Assembly: GCA_030533445.1 (NCBI GenBank)
Contig: CM060065.1
Span: 25,528,474 to 25,592,473, forward strand
Length of the DNA stretch: 64,000 nt
Direction: 5' to 3'
Source of the DNA: Cyprinodon diabolis
Lineage: Eukaryota > Chordata > Actinopteri > Cyprinodontiformes > Cyprinodontidae
The position numbers were made by a program, and so were the translations under genes. The notes beneath the pieces are model-generated. The model did no database searches and was not told the origin of the DNA. It was given only the letters and a program-made list of their open reading frames with translations. Positions 1 to 11,093 of this stretch are shown here, piece by piece. Position 1 is the stretch's first letter; each line of letters begins with the position of its first letter.

Positions 1-1752
1 GACTCATGGTCCAATAAATACATACATAAAATAAGATAAAAATATTTAATGATAAAAAACACAATACAAGAACCATTATCGACTAAATAGGAACTTTAAG
101 AAGACAGGAATACCACTGTCTCCACAGCTTAGACTGATATCGGATTGCACTATGTGTGGTATCACTAAGTGACAAAATAATATCGTTTCCAGATGCATTT
201 CACCTACAAATAAACTTATGCATTAACTTTCGTAAAACAGCTTGAAGGGTATTGATTCTTGCTGTGACAAACATCTCACTTGCACTGGACCATCTTGGAT
301 GTTTCAAAAGTACCCGCATAGTATTAGGCTTCTCATGCATCAAAAAGTTGGTTTAAAGCATTAAATCTAGCTTGATTCATTATTGTGTGCCCTTTCATGA
401 AAGGGTCAAATTTCGTCAGCTCTAACTCATAGGTTTCCATTGACCCCTCTATGCTATCATTTGCTTTCAGATTTTCCTAAACCATAGAGAACTGAGATAA
501 ACCACAATTTGTTGTTTAATAAGATGCATATGTTGTTTAAACACTGATGTTATTGTCAAAGGCTGCTTTTTGAGTCCCACTGCCAGAAGTGAGGAGGATG
601 AATAGAAAAATGAAACGTTTGGGATCATAAAAGTATAACTGTTTGGGTTGAGGATCATTGAATGAAGTACTTATATGCACCTTTAAAGTTAATCAAGTAA
701 AAATATATACAGTAAAAACAACCAGATTAGCATCAACCAGCATAATGATGACACAATGTAAAATGGGTCAACAAAATGCTCTTTAATGTAAATATATTAC
801 CAATCAGCAGTCACCAGAAAAAAAATAAATATAAAAGAAATACTGAAAAACTTTATGGGATTTTTTTTTGTACAAATTACATCAATTTTATGTCAATTTT
901 TTTCAAATATTTCATACAGAAAGGGGCAATATTTGTGTTAATGGAATGACCTGGATTAGAGAGGAAAAGCAAATTATCAAACATACAGCAGCTGCACCAA
1001 TGACAGTTCCATGATCTATCCTGCCTCAACGTTATTTCTGCAGCTGTCTGACCCCCCTCTTACTTCCACTGTGATTTCTATCCTTTCTTCTACTACAAGC
1101 ATTTCTAATAAAGATTTCTCAAGTTCATTGATCCAGTGTTATATTTAAAGGAGTTAAATGGTCTTAAGAAAAAAATAATAATAAAAACAAAACAAAGATA
1201 ACATGGTGTGTGTAATTGGCTTGATGAGGACTCTGCACCGATTAGTGACATAATTTATGTTACTTGCTCTAAAAAATCCTACCATACCCAGGAGGAGCTT
1301 ATTATTGATTTGTAATGCCATTAAAGAGGCCCATCATTATTTCTTTCCAATGGCATATGATGTTCCAAGTCATTTAATGTAGTTTTCCATTATTGATTAA
1401 AATCTGTCACTCCTTTCCCTCCTCTGTCTCTACCATGCAGTTTGTTTTTGCAATCTCAGTTGGGATCTCTTGTAATTTCTTGTAACCAGGCAAGCCAGCC
1501 TAATAATGCATATCGCTGAACCTTCGTGCTACACATTATTAATCTGGTAATATTAGTGAATTTATCACCAAAGATGAAGAGGAGAGGACAGACCAACACC
1601 ATATTTGAAAATAGCAATTCAATCTTAGTTCATTTATATTAACAACACATGTTATGTCAAGGCATGCTACTGAGAAAATTCAATCAGATAGGTTTAGATA
1701 GATTCAAAGTTTTCTATCTAAGGGGAAAGGTATATGGTAAATGCCCATATAC

Positions 1753-1755
<3 letters not shown>
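1..1755. other. AT-rich non-coding DNA, nothing recognised
   Basis: No convincing exon, RNA gene or repeat was recognised. The only ORF here is 63 codons, has no family resemblance and is of the size expected by chance in AT-rich DNA. Confidence 0.5.

Positions 1756-1805
<50 letters not shown>
1756..1805. repeat. (TA)n microsatellite, about 25 units
   Basis: An uninterrupted TA run. It abuts a SINE-type repeat that begins immediately downstream. An apparent ORF across it translates to an Ile-Tyr run and is not a gene. Confidence 0.97.
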
Positions 1806-1806
<1 letters not shown>

Positions 1807-2085
1807 CACGTTTTCAAATCACAGGACTTGACCAAAGCGCTTTACACTACATTCACCCATTTATGTGCACACTCACACACTGATGGTGGCAAGCTACATT
1901 GTAGCCACGGCTGCCCTGGGGCTCACTGACAGAAGCAAAGCTGCTGTACACTGGTGCCATCTGTCACTCTGACCCCCATCAGTAGGCAATGAGGGTGAAG
2001 TGTCTTACCTAATGACACAACACTGAAAGCCTTGAATGAACAACCCTCCAGGTTGCAGGGCAAACTCCTATAACCGACACCCCTG
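1806..2085 (-). repeat. tRNA-derived SINE-type interspersed repeat
   Basis: The sequence has the layout of a common teleost repeat family: a segment reading 'aagcgctttacactacattc', then a conserved stretch around 'attgtagccacggctgccct', then 'gaagtgtcttacctaatgac', ending in a degenerate tRNA-like stretch near 2050-2085. The tRNA-like end would be the promoter end, so the element reads on the minus strand. Its other end sits directly against the (TA)n tract. Family membership is from memory of fish repeats; the exact family is not assigned. Confidence 0.6.
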
Positions 2086-2103
2086 TTGGAAAACCAGATG
2101 ACT

Positions 2104-2577
2104 GCATCGACTCATTGACAGAAACCCCTTACACCAAGCATGCATGCAGTAACAGTGGAGAGGTAAACTCCTTTTTTAACAGGAGGAAAGCTCCAGCCGA
2201 ACCAGGCTCAGCGTGAACGGCCATCTGCAGAGGCCGTCTGTGGTTCAAGCATACATACATAAAGAAGGAGATATACATAAGGTAACTAGCCCCACAGCTA
2301 ACCCTATCCAGGAAAGACACAGCCAAGCAGATGAGCTTGGAGCAAGCTTCCATGTCAGAGGATGAAGGAGAGCACATACTGTACAGTTAGTCACAGTGAG
2401 AAACAGGGCTACACTGAAAAACAGGCCAAGCTCCAACATCATTAAACAGAGATGTTGATGGCAGCAGCCCAGCAGGTATTTCTCTCCAGGATGTTGTCAC
2501 AGTTAAACAGCAACTAACCAGATGAAGCTACTGTGAAAAAAAGCAGAGACAACATAAAGTTAGAGATTGAACTAACA
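2104..2577 (-). repeat. LINE 3'-end-type repeat, copy A (minus strand)
   Basis: The reverse complement matches 24735-25250 almost throughout. Shared blocks include 'ttagttcaatctctaac', 'gctgctgccatcaaca', 'cttcatcctctgacatgg' and a final block around 'ctggttttgctggaggtttc' followed by a run that includes 'ttaaaa'. The matching copy continues into a 'gctatataaataaa' tail typical of fish CR1/L2-like LINE 3' ends. No protein is coded; the short ORFs across it are accidental. Two shorter relatives occur at 15006-15110 and 46284-46372. Confidence 0.75.
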
Positions 2578-3731
2578 ATTACAGGAGAATGGGAGGATAG
2601 AAATAGAATGAAGCAGAATGATGAAGATTGAAAAGTTCAATTTAGGCAATTGGACATGACGTTTTCTAGAAGACGTTTCGCCTCTCATCCATGAGGTTTG
2701 CTCAGTTCTAATTAAATGATGAAAAAAGTCATGAAAAGCGGCCCCTATGCAGTCTAAGCCTAGAGCAGTATACCTATAGAGATAGCTCAGGATAACCACT
2801 CGAACTATAAGCTTTATGTAAGATAGGAGAAATTATTTATAAATTATCTCGGTTATTGATTATCATCAAAATTCCGACTGCAGCATTTAGGATCAACTAA
2901 AGCTTTTTAGCTACAGCTTTTAGAATTCCTGATGGTAAATAATTACAAAAGTCCTGCCTTGAAGCAACAGGTGTATGGACTAGTTTCAGTATAACCCCTG
3001 GATAAGATATTTCTATTGTTTTTCAATATTATGGAGAGGGAAAAAAATAAATTCTAGAAATCTCTTTGATATGGGATTTTCATGACAAGCCCTGATAGAA
3101 AATAACTCCAAGATTTTTTATTTCACTTTTTCTGAGATTAAGCAAAAAACCCACAGGTAATGTAAGAGCTTGATGATTATTTATCATTAACATGAACAAA
3201 ACTGAAATCTTTCAGACCATATGATTAAACCATCTGTTTTTCTAGCAGGTACATATACATCCACCTGCATTGCTGTGTTTATTTTGGTTTGGCTGTGGGG
3301 TCAGGACCTTTTGCTTTTATCACACCTATATAGACTGCCTTAGGTCATAATACTCAAAGTGGGTCGAATTCAAACAATTTAAGCTGGAGCAGTACAAGAT
3401 AGATTATTTGTTAACTCACAAATGCTGGGAGAATTCAGCTTGCAGGCAAATATTGTGTAAATAGAATATGTGGATTTAAAACATGTTTTTATGTGCCATA
3501 AACACTGTTTATTTTTCTACATTTAAACTGAAATATTCTAAATAAAGAAAATTGCTAATTAAAATTCCTAAAAGAAGTTCATATAGAATGGTATCAGCAA
3601 TATATGTTTTTAGTTTTTTTAGATAGAAAATGTATCCCAATATTAATCAACAAAAATGCAAAAGAGCAATTTTTTTTAAAAGTTATGGTAAAAATACACA
3701 TATTAAAACAGATTAACTCTTTGGGAAACCT
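2578..3731. other. Non-coding, nothing recognised
   Basis: AT-rich DNA with no recognisable gene. The stretch at 2660-2710 (around 'ttctagaagacgtttcgcct') resembles dispersed fish repeats but cannot be assigned. Confidence 0.4.
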
Positions 3732-3736
3732 GTGAT

Positions 3737-4456
3737 TGTTGGGATCCTGAGGATTGCCCACCAGAGGGCACCGAGGATCCTCTTCTGCTTTTTGTTTTCT
3801 TTTAGGGACTGGGTTACTGTTGGGATCTGGGGATGTACCACCTTCCACCAGCAGAGTGCGCCGTGGGTCTCCTGGGCTGGAGCCCTCCAGCACACCTGAA
3901 GCTCATCTACTCATCAGGAGACCTCCCCTAAATAAGCAGCTGCCAGACCTTCCTTCAAGCCGCAGTGTTGACCTTAGTTTGGTTAGCAACCTGAGCCTCT
4001 GTTACCTGAAAGAATCTAAGTTGACCTTAAGTGAGAAGACTGATTCTAACCCTCCTCTGTCTTTGCTCACAGGAAACCTGTCTCAAGCCTGAAGCTCTGG
4101 GTGAGCTTAACCTGCCTTCCAGCCCTGGTGAGCCAAATCTGAAGATTCCTATTTGGATATCCCCTGGTGCTCTCTGTGAAGAGCTGGAAACTCTGATCAA
4201 GGTCTGCCATTCAAACTCAGAAGCTAGACGCTGCAGCTGCTTGTGTACTCTGCAGAACCAACAGTCTCTGGACCCAACGGTTCCCTCTCTCACAAGAGAA
4301 GCCTGGACTCCGTCAAGTATTCAGTGAACCCAACCCGGACCAGTTCCTGATCCAGTTCATGTCTTTATGTCAACAACCTTTAATAAACTCTGTTAAACTT
4401 TTACCCAGCCTCCGTTGTGTTCTGCATGTGGGTTTGCATTAAAACCAATCATGACA
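3737..4456 (+). mobile_element. Solo LTR 1 of an LTR retrotransposon
   Basis: A 720-bp block starts TGTTGGGATC and ends ATCATGACA (TG...CA) and is flanked by the perfect 5-bp direct repeat GTGAT (3732-3736 and 4457-4461). It is more GC-rich than its surroundings. A TATA-like TAAATAAG lies at 3929-3936 and an AATAAA signal at 4382-4387, both in the right order for a + strand LTR with U3, R and U5. There is no primer-binding site, gag or pol beside it, so this is a solo LTR left by LTR-LTR recombination. The 4-5 bp duplication and TG/CA ends fit Gypsy- or ERV-type elements; which one cannot be decided here. ORFs inside it are accidental. Confidence 0.88.
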
Positions 4457-4689
4457 GTGATTACAAAGAAAAAACAACAAATTTGTTTATAACTATCCCA
4501 CGTTTCCCATCATCTTTGGGGGGCTTATTAAAGCAATATCTGTGTGCACAGTTTTTCACTTTGTTAATTAGGAACATTGATAAGATGAAATAAATTTCCC
4601 AGATATAACTAACAACAATTCTTTTGGTAGATTTTGAATTTCGTATTCACTTCCAATCTTAGATGTCTGTCTAGCTACCTGTCTATGTA

Positions 4690-4720
<31 letters not shown>

Positions 4721-4721
4721 G
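4690..4721. repeat. (CTGT)n microsatellite
   Basis: About eight perfect CTGT units, preceded by degenerate units from about 4665. Confidence 0.95.
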
Positions 4722-4739
4722 ACTCTCTAATGGTTACTG

Positions 4740-5400
4740 AGTAAACAGTGCAAAAGGAGGACTAGAACTAGTCAAATTTGTTCAAGTTTCAGTATTATGA
4801 AGGACTAAAATGCAGATTTGAACTGAAGCTGAATATTAAGTAAAAAAATAGAAATGTAAAGAGAATCTACAAAATTGTCTTACACTTGGAGAACAGACAT
4901 GAAGCATAAAAGAAAGGCCCAGACATGAAATTGCGTACAGAGAAAACCAGCCAGAAACAATGAGAACAAATGAGCTAAAATATTGGGTGCCAAAGCTGTG
5001 GACATATGTTTGTATGTATGTGTTTATACATATATAGACAGTATATCTAAAGTGGTTCTATCACACTGTGAAGGACTGAACCTGGGATGTTCTTTCGTTG
5101 TCTTTTTATGCAAAAACAAATTGGTTAAATGCTTACATTCACAGAGTTAACAGCATAAAACAGAAACGGACAGATTTAATTGAGTTCAGGATTATGAAGG
5201 ATTCTAATACAGATATGAACTGAAGTACAGCTAAATAAAAAGACCAAACATAAACATGAAAACGGAACCTACAAAATTGTGTTGTAAATGGAGAATAGAC
5301 ATTAAGAATAGGAATGGTCCAGGTGTTAAATGGCAGTCACAGATTAATCCAGCAGTGAACAATGAGAAAAGATTAGCTAAAATACTGAGCTAAAATATTT
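4740..5400 (+). repeat. Diverged direct duplication, two copies of about 230 bp
   Basis: 4780-4990 and 5165-5395 are the same sequence in the same orientation with many substitutions and small indels. Shared landmarks in order: 'attatgaagga', 'cagat(a/t)tgaactgaag', 'tacaaaattgt', 'ggagaa(c/t)agacat', 'aacaatgagaa' and 'agctaaaata'. The period is about 385 bp. No coding potential is seen in either copy. Confidence 0.75.
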
Positions 5401-5438
5401 TGTTTTACATGGTGTAACACTTTAAGGAAGGAGAGGAC

Positions 5439-5716
5439 TGTCAAAAACTCACAACCACACTGGTACTGGGAATTCCAAAGTGTTGTCCTTTAATAAAAAC
5501 AACATTCACCAACCTTACAAAGCCCAGTTGAATGGCTGCTATATTGTCAAACATGAAAAATGAACAGTCCAAACAAGCCGTAACATAACTAAGAAAAGTA
5601 GGGAACTAACATGTATGTCTGAGTACCTGTATCACTCTTCATCACAAGTCTCCCGCGCTCTCTACAGAGAAGCAGTAGCGCGTAGCAATACGAGAGTATC
5701 TTAAAGAGACACTACA
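5439..5716 (-). other. Possible LTR or other TE fragment, boundaries unsure
   Basis: The block begins TGTCAAAAAC and ends GACACTACA. Read on the minus strand it contains a GC-rich hairpin-forming segment (around 5652-5683, CGCGCT...AGCGCG), unlike its AT-rich surroundings. The flanks do not form a target duplication (AGGAC versus CAATT), so an LTR call is only a suggestion. Confidence 0.25.
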
Positions 5717-7080
5717 CAATTGCATTTTCTTTATATACTGTAGGTACCCATACATTTTACTGATCACATGAACAGTATTCCTGAAAAGTCTCTTTGTGAA
5801 TATCTAATAATTTCTAGAAGGCTTTTCCAATTGTACTGTCTTTAGATTTAATGCCCATTTCATTTTCTTATTTCTGACTGTTGATTTTACCTAACAAACC
5901 ATTTCATACTCATATATTGCCTTCAGAGTTTTGTACTTTTTTGTAGTAAATAATTTCCAATTTGGGGAAATATCAGCAGTTAAAAAAAGAATCATTGTAA
6001 TATACAATTTAAATCTATTCCATGATCCAAGGCCCAATTCCATTTCTTTTTGCTTCTTATCTTAGAGAAACCCAATAAAATGCAATGATCCAGCTGATGG
6101 TTATTAGGTAATAGGTAAAATTACTTTACCTGAAAATATAGGACTAAAAGGTCCCATTGACTGAAACAAGTCAAAGCCCTGGTGATGTAAACATGTCCTG
6201 GCAGTTGGCCCTTTTTTTTAAATGGTGAAAGGTATGAGATTGCATATTTATGTGGCAATGTAACAGCCTCTGAACTAAAGCAACATAATCTGTGCACTTG
6301 AAGGAGGAAAATGAGAATCTGTGCTAGCTTACTGTCTCTGAGGGAGATAAATGGGCTTAATTTTGCATAGTGTAAAGCCTGCACGGCCCCACGAGCTGAG
6401 AAACAGAGCATACCTACAAACAACCCTAACAACTGCATTTATAGAAATTTCTAAGCAGCATACAGAGGCAGCAGAATTCCGATGTTCCCATGCAGCCACA
6501 GTGAGAAAAGAATATGAATAATGCAAACCTATAAATGAGCCCATGTTATTATCTGCTGCAGTGTCATGGACAGAGCACATACATTATGATAAAATCATAG
6601 TAAACTGAACATATTTTTCTTTCTTTAAGACCTAAGTTGTCCCAGTTTTTCTGTGTAAGTAGACCTTTGTGAAATCGAGTAAGGATCTACACTTGAAAAG
6701 ATAATAATGAAGTAATTTAGTTTAACTCAAAACCTCTGGTTGAACCTAATGTTCTTATGTTTTAAGGAGGTGCAGTTCCATTATGCCAACCAGCCGGGAA
6801 ATATAGAATTTCATTGATGTTGATTAGATGATCAAAAGACCATAAAAAAAACAGAAAATATTCTAATTTCATCACTGATTAGACCATACAGAAAGATGAG
6901 GCACTCGGATGTTGTTAAAAGAACAAAGGACAAACCTCCGATAATTATTCGGCAGACCATATAAAAAAATGATTGCCTCACTGAAGTGTATAAAAAGTAA
7001 TATGACATTATTATCAGAGCTTAGGCACCAGTTTTTCATTGTTTCTTTGACATAAAAAAAGTAAAAAATGACAACTCCTT

Positions 7081-7083
<3 letters not shown>
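5717..7083. other. Non-coding, nothing recognised
   Basis: AT-rich sequence. The 105- and 83-codon minus-strand ORFs near 6121-6580 overlap each other in different frames, carry no recognisable domain and are treated as chance. Confidence 0.4.
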
Positions 7084-7135
<52 letters not shown>

Positions 7136-7137
<2 letters not shown>

Positions 7138-7515
7138 TGGTATAGGCTCTGGTTGAGTGGCCTGCATGGGACATGTTGGCCCCGTTCCCGGGGCTTTTAC
7201 TGGGTTTCGTCTGTTGGTCTGGGTGTGAGGTGGGGGGCTGGGTCCGAAGCAGGAACCTAATAGGTTAGTGTGGCGGTGACACCGCTCCTCTACCGCCCAT
7301 CCAGATTTCAGGTTCACCTATTGGGTCATCCGATAATCCCGGGACCGGCCACCGGCGCCACCGGGTCCTCGGTCCTGGGATTATTGGATGTGAGTCTTAT
7401 GTGTATAAGTGGGTGTGCATTTTTTTGTTTTTTTTCCCCTTCTTCACAGAGTCTGTATGTTGAGGGGGGCATTAAGGTCGGAAGGCGTGATTGAGACTGT
7501 GTATATATATGTATA
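7136..7515 (+). repeat. Array spacer, unit 1 (380 bp)
   Basis: GC-rich block between a TA tract and the Tc1 left end, ending in a short interrupted TA stretch (from about 7500). It contains a 20-bp stem-loop at 7327-7390 and a smaller GCGGT/ACCGC stem near 7270-7284. No protein family is recognised in either ORF that crosses it. TA sequence on both sides suggests it entered a TA microsatellite, possibly as a truncated retroelement, before the Tc1 arrived; this is inference. Its state 'gtgtataagtg' is shared with unit 2. Confidence 0.85.
7327..7390 (+). other. 20-bp stem-loop in the array spacer
   Basis: Left arm CATCCGATAATCCCGGGACC (7327-7346) and right arm GGTCCTGGGATTATTGGATG (7371-7390) pair over all 20 positions: 18 Watson-Crick and two G-U pairs if + strand RNA is made. 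The loop is 24 nt. The same stem occurs at 9309-9372, 11283-11346 and 13236-13290. In the last copy a 9-bp deletion lies entirely in the loop (15 nt left). Whether it is transcribed is unknown. Confidence 0.8.
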
Positions 7516-9055
7516 CAAGTAAAAGCCAGTAAATTAGAATATTTTGAAAAACTTGATTTATTTCAGTAATTGCATTCAAAAGGTGTAACTTGTACATTAT
7601 ATTTATTCATTGCACACAGACTGATGCATTCAAATGTTTATTTCATTTAATCTTGATGATTTGAAGTGGCAACAAATGAAAATCCAAAATTCCGTGTGTC
7701 ACAAAATTAGAATATTGTGTAAGGGTTACATTTTGAAGACACCTGGTGCCACAAACTAATCAGCTGATTAACTCAAAACACCTGCAAAGGGCTTTAAATG
7801 GTCTCTCATTCCAGTTGTGAAGCCTACACAAACATGGGGAAGACTTCAGATTTAAAAGCTGTCCAAAAGGCGACCATCGACACATTGCACAAGGAGGGAA
7901 AGACACAAGGTTATTGCTGAAGAGGCTGGCTGTTCTCAGAGCTCTGTGTCCAAACACATTAATAGAGAGGCAAAGGGAAGGAAAAACTGGGGTCAGAAAA
8001 AGTATACAGGCGATAGGGATCACTGCGCCCTAGTCAAGATTGTGAAAAAAAACCCATTCAAAAATGTGGGGGAGATTCACAAGGAGTGGACAGCTGCTGG
8101 AGTCAGTGTTTCAAGATCCACCACCAAGAGACGCTTGAAAGACAGGGGTTTCAACTGCCGCATACCTCGTGTCAAGCCACTGTTGACCAAGAAACAGCGC
8201 GAAAAGCGTCTCACCTGGGCTAAGGAAAAAAGGAGCTGGACTGCTGCTCAGTGGTCCAAAGTCATGTTTTCTGACGAAAGCAAATTTTGCATTTCCTTTG
8301 GAAATCGAGGTCCCAGAGTCTGGAGGAAGACAGGAGAGGCACAGGATCCACGTTGCCTGAAGTCTAGTGTAAAGTTTCCACCATCAGTGATGGTTTGGGA
8401 TGCCATGTCATCTGCTGGTCCACTCTGTTTCCTGAGATCCAGGGTCAACGCAGCCGTCTACCAGCAAGTTTTAGAGCACTTCATGCTTCCTGCTGCGGAC
8501 CTGCTCTATGGAGATGGAGATTTCAGGTTCCAACAGGACTTGGCGCCTGCACACAGCGCAAAATCTACCCGTGCCTGGTTTACGGACCATGGTATTTCTG
8601 TTCTAAATTGGCAAGCCAACTCCCCTGACCTTAGCCCCATAGAAAATCTGTGGGGTATTGTGAAAAGGAAGATGCAGAATGCCAGACCCAAAAACACAGA
8701 AGAGTTGAAGGCCACTATCAGAGCAACCTGGGCTCTCATAACACCTGAGCAGTGCCAGAAACTCATCGACTCCATGCCACGCCGCATTAATGCAGTAATT
8801 GAGGCAAAAGGAGCTCCAACCAAGTTTTGAGTATTGTACATGCTCATATTTTTAATTTTTATACATTTCAGTTGGCCAACATTTCTAAAAATCCCTTTTT
8901 TGTAATATTCTAATTTTGTGACACACGGAATTTTGGATTTTCATTTGTTGCATCAGTCTGTGTGAAATTAATAAATAATGTACAAGTTACACCTTTTGAA
9001 TGCAATTACTGAAATAAATCAAGTTTTTCAAAATATTCTAATTTACTGGCTTTTA

Positions 9056-9059
<4 letters not shown>
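7516..9059 (+). mobile_element. Tc1-like transposon, array copy 1
   Basis: A 1544-bp element with long terminal inverted repeats starting (C/T)A(A/G)GTAAAAGCC and TA on either side; because TA repeats surround it the exact edge is uncertain by 2-4 bp. Ends are of IR/DR type: a perfect 13-bp motif AAATTAGAATATT lies at 7531-7543 and 7704-7716, and inverted at 8904-8916 and 9032-9044. The left arm (about 204 bp) is longer than the right (about 159 bp) because of an extra stretch of roughly 45 bp near 7627-7672. One transposase pseudogene lies between the arms. This copy alone has 'acaagtaaaag' at the left tip where the others have 'acaggtaaaag'. Confidence 0.95.
7834..8830 (+). pseudogene. Tc1 DD34E transposase, copy 1, frameshifted near the N-terminus
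   Basis: The ATG at 7834 opens a Tc1 N-terminus (MGKTSDLKAVQKATIDTLHK...) that runs into TGA after about 28 codons, at 'acacaaggttattgctga'. The transposase continues in the +1 frame (from codon GTG at 7946, 294 codons to the stop), so about two bases are missing, or one added, inside the first helix-turn-helix. The remaining frame has the second DNA-binding segment (GVSVSRSTTKRRLK) and the catalytic triad of the DD34E family: D in FSDES (residue 110 of the open segment), D in QQDLAPAH (198) and E in SPIENLW (233), with 34 residues between the last two. VWDAM replaces the usual VWG motif. Copy-specific states: NWGQ, KRRLKDRG, SAGPL (6-bp deletion) and NWQANS. Confidence 0.92.
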
Positions 9060-9117
<58 letters not shown>

Positions 9118-9119
<2 letters not shown>

Positions 9120-9497
9120 TGGTATAGGCTCTGGTTGAGTGGCCTGCATGGGACATGTTGGCCCCGTTCCCGGGGCTTTTACTGGGTTTCGTCTGTTGGT
9201 CTGGGTGTGAGGTGGGGGGCTGGGTCCGAAGCAGGAACCTAATAGGTTAGTGTGGCGGTGACACCGCTCCTCTACCGCCCATCCAGATTTCAGGTTCACC
9301 TATTGGGTCATCCGATAATCCCGGGACCGGCCACCGGCGCCACCGGGTCCTCGGTCCTGGGATTATTGGATGTGAGTCTTATGTGTATAAGTGGGTGTGC
9401 ATTTTTTTGTTTTTTTTCCCCTTCTTCACAGAGTCTGTATGTTGAGGGGGGCATTAAGGTCGGAAGGCGTGATTGAGACTGTGTATATATATGTATA
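9118..9497 (+). repeat. Array spacer, unit 2 (380 bp)
   Basis: Nearly identical to the unit 1 spacer, including 'gtgtataagtg' and the complete stem-loop (9309-9372). Confidence 0.85.
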
Positions 9498-11037
9498 CAG
9501 GTAAAAGCCAGTAAATTAGAATATTTTGAAAAACTTGATTTATTTCAGTAATTGCATTCAAAAGGTGTAACTTGTACATTATATTTATTCATTGCACACA
9601 GACTGATGCATTCAAATGTTTATTTCATTTAATCTTGATGATTTGAAGTGGCAACAAATGAAAATCCAAAATTCCGTGTGTCACAAAATTAGAATATTGT
9701 GTAAGGGTTACATTTTGAAGACACCTGGTGCCACAAACTAATCAGCTGATTAACTCAAAACACCTGCAAAGGGCTTTAAATGGTCTCTCATTCCAGTTGT
9801 GAAGCCTACACAAACATGGGGAAGACTTCAGATTTAAAAGCTGTCCAAAAGGCGACCATCGACACATTGCACAAGGAGGGAAAGACACAAGGTTATTGCT
9901 GAAGAGGCCGGCTGTTCTCAGAGCTCTGTGTCCAAACACATTAATAGAGAGGCAAAGGGAAGGAAAAACTGTGGTCAGAAAAAGTATACAGGCGATAGGG
10001 ATCACTGCGCCCTAGTCAAGATTGTGAAAAAAAACCCATTCAAAAATGTGGGGGAGATTCACAAGGAGTGGACAGCTGCTGGAGTCAGTGTTTCAAGATC
10101 CACCACCAAGAGACGCTTGAAAGACAGGGGTTTCAACTGCCGCATACCTCGTGTCAAGCCACTGTTGACCAAGAAACAGCGCGAAAAGCGTCTCACCTGG
10201 GCTAAGGAAAAAAGGAGCTGGACTGCTGCTCAGTGGTCCAAAGTCATGTTTTCTGACGAAAGCAAATTTTGCATTTCCTTTGGAAATCGAGGTCCCAGAG
10301 TCTGGAGGAAGACAGGAGAGGCACAGGATCCACGTTGCCTGAAGTCTAGTGTAAAGTTTCCACCATCAGTGATGGTTTGGGATGCCATGTCATCTGCTGG
10401 TCCACTCTGTTTCCTGAGATCCAGGGTCAACGCAGCCGTCTACCAGCAAGTTTTAGAGCACTTCATGCTTCCTGCTGCGGACCTGCTCTATGGAGATGGA
10501 GATTTCAGGTTCCAACAGGACTTGGCGCCTGCACACAGCACAAAATCTACCCGTGCCTGGTTTACGAACCATGGTATTTCTGTTCTAAATTGGCAAGCCA
10601 ACTCCCCTGACCTTAGCCCCATAGAAAATCTGTGGGGTATTGTGAAAAGGAAGATGCAGAATGCCAGACCCAAAAACACAGAAGAGTTGAAGGCCACTAT
10701 CAGAGCAACCTGGGCTCTCATAACACCTGAGCAGTGCCAGAAACTCATCGACTCCATGCCACGCCGCATTAATGCAGTAATTGAGGCAGAAGGAGCTCCA
10801 ACCAAGTTTTGAGTATTGTACATGCTCATATTTTTAATTTTTATACATTTCAGTTGGCCAACATTTCTAAAAATCCCTTTTTTGTAATATTCTAATTTTG
10901 TGACACACGGAATTTTGGATTTTCATTTGTTGCATCAGTCTGTGTGAAATTAATAAATAATGTACAAGTTACACCTTTTGAATGCAATTACTGAAATAAA
11001 TCAAGTTTTTCAAAATATTCTAATTTACTGGCATTTA

Positions 11038-11041
<4 letters not shown>
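9498..11041 (+). mobile_element. Tc1-like transposon, array copy 2
   Basis: 1544 bp, the same length as copy 1, with both inverted-repeat arms and all direct-repeat motifs present. The right tip reads 'ctggcatttaccta' where the other copies read 'ctggcttttaccta'. Confidence 0.95.
9816..10812 (+). pseudogene. Tc1 DD34E transposase, copy 2, same frameshift
   Basis: It carries the same N-terminal frame break and the same 6-bp deletion as copy 1. Private changes are HSTKST for HSAKST, FTNHG for FTDHG and EAEGAP for EAKGAP. It has NCGQ, shared with copy 3 rather than copy 1. The DD34E triad is intact and the frame stays open from 9928 to the stop. Confidence 0.92.

Positions 11042-11091
<50 letters not shown>

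Positions 11092-11093
<2 letters not shown>

Noticed and set aside
3754..4327. Overlapping ORFs of 88-112 codons on both strands as a small gene
   Set aside because: They lie inside solo LTR 1 and result from its higher GC content.
7270..7494. Spacer ORFs on both strands repeated in each unit as a conserved protein
   Set aside because: They recur only because the DNA recurs; they are low-complexity (Ile-Tyr runs from TA on one strand) and match no family.
7946..8830. Transposase frame of Tc1 copy 1 as an intact gene starting at 7946
   Set aside because: The first codon is GTG, not ATG, and the true N-terminus (ATG 7834) is in another frame. The same holds for 9928, 11903 and 13846.
8248..8847. 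Antisense and alternate-frame ORFs inside the Tc1 copies
   Set aside because: Shadows of the DD34E transposase frame.
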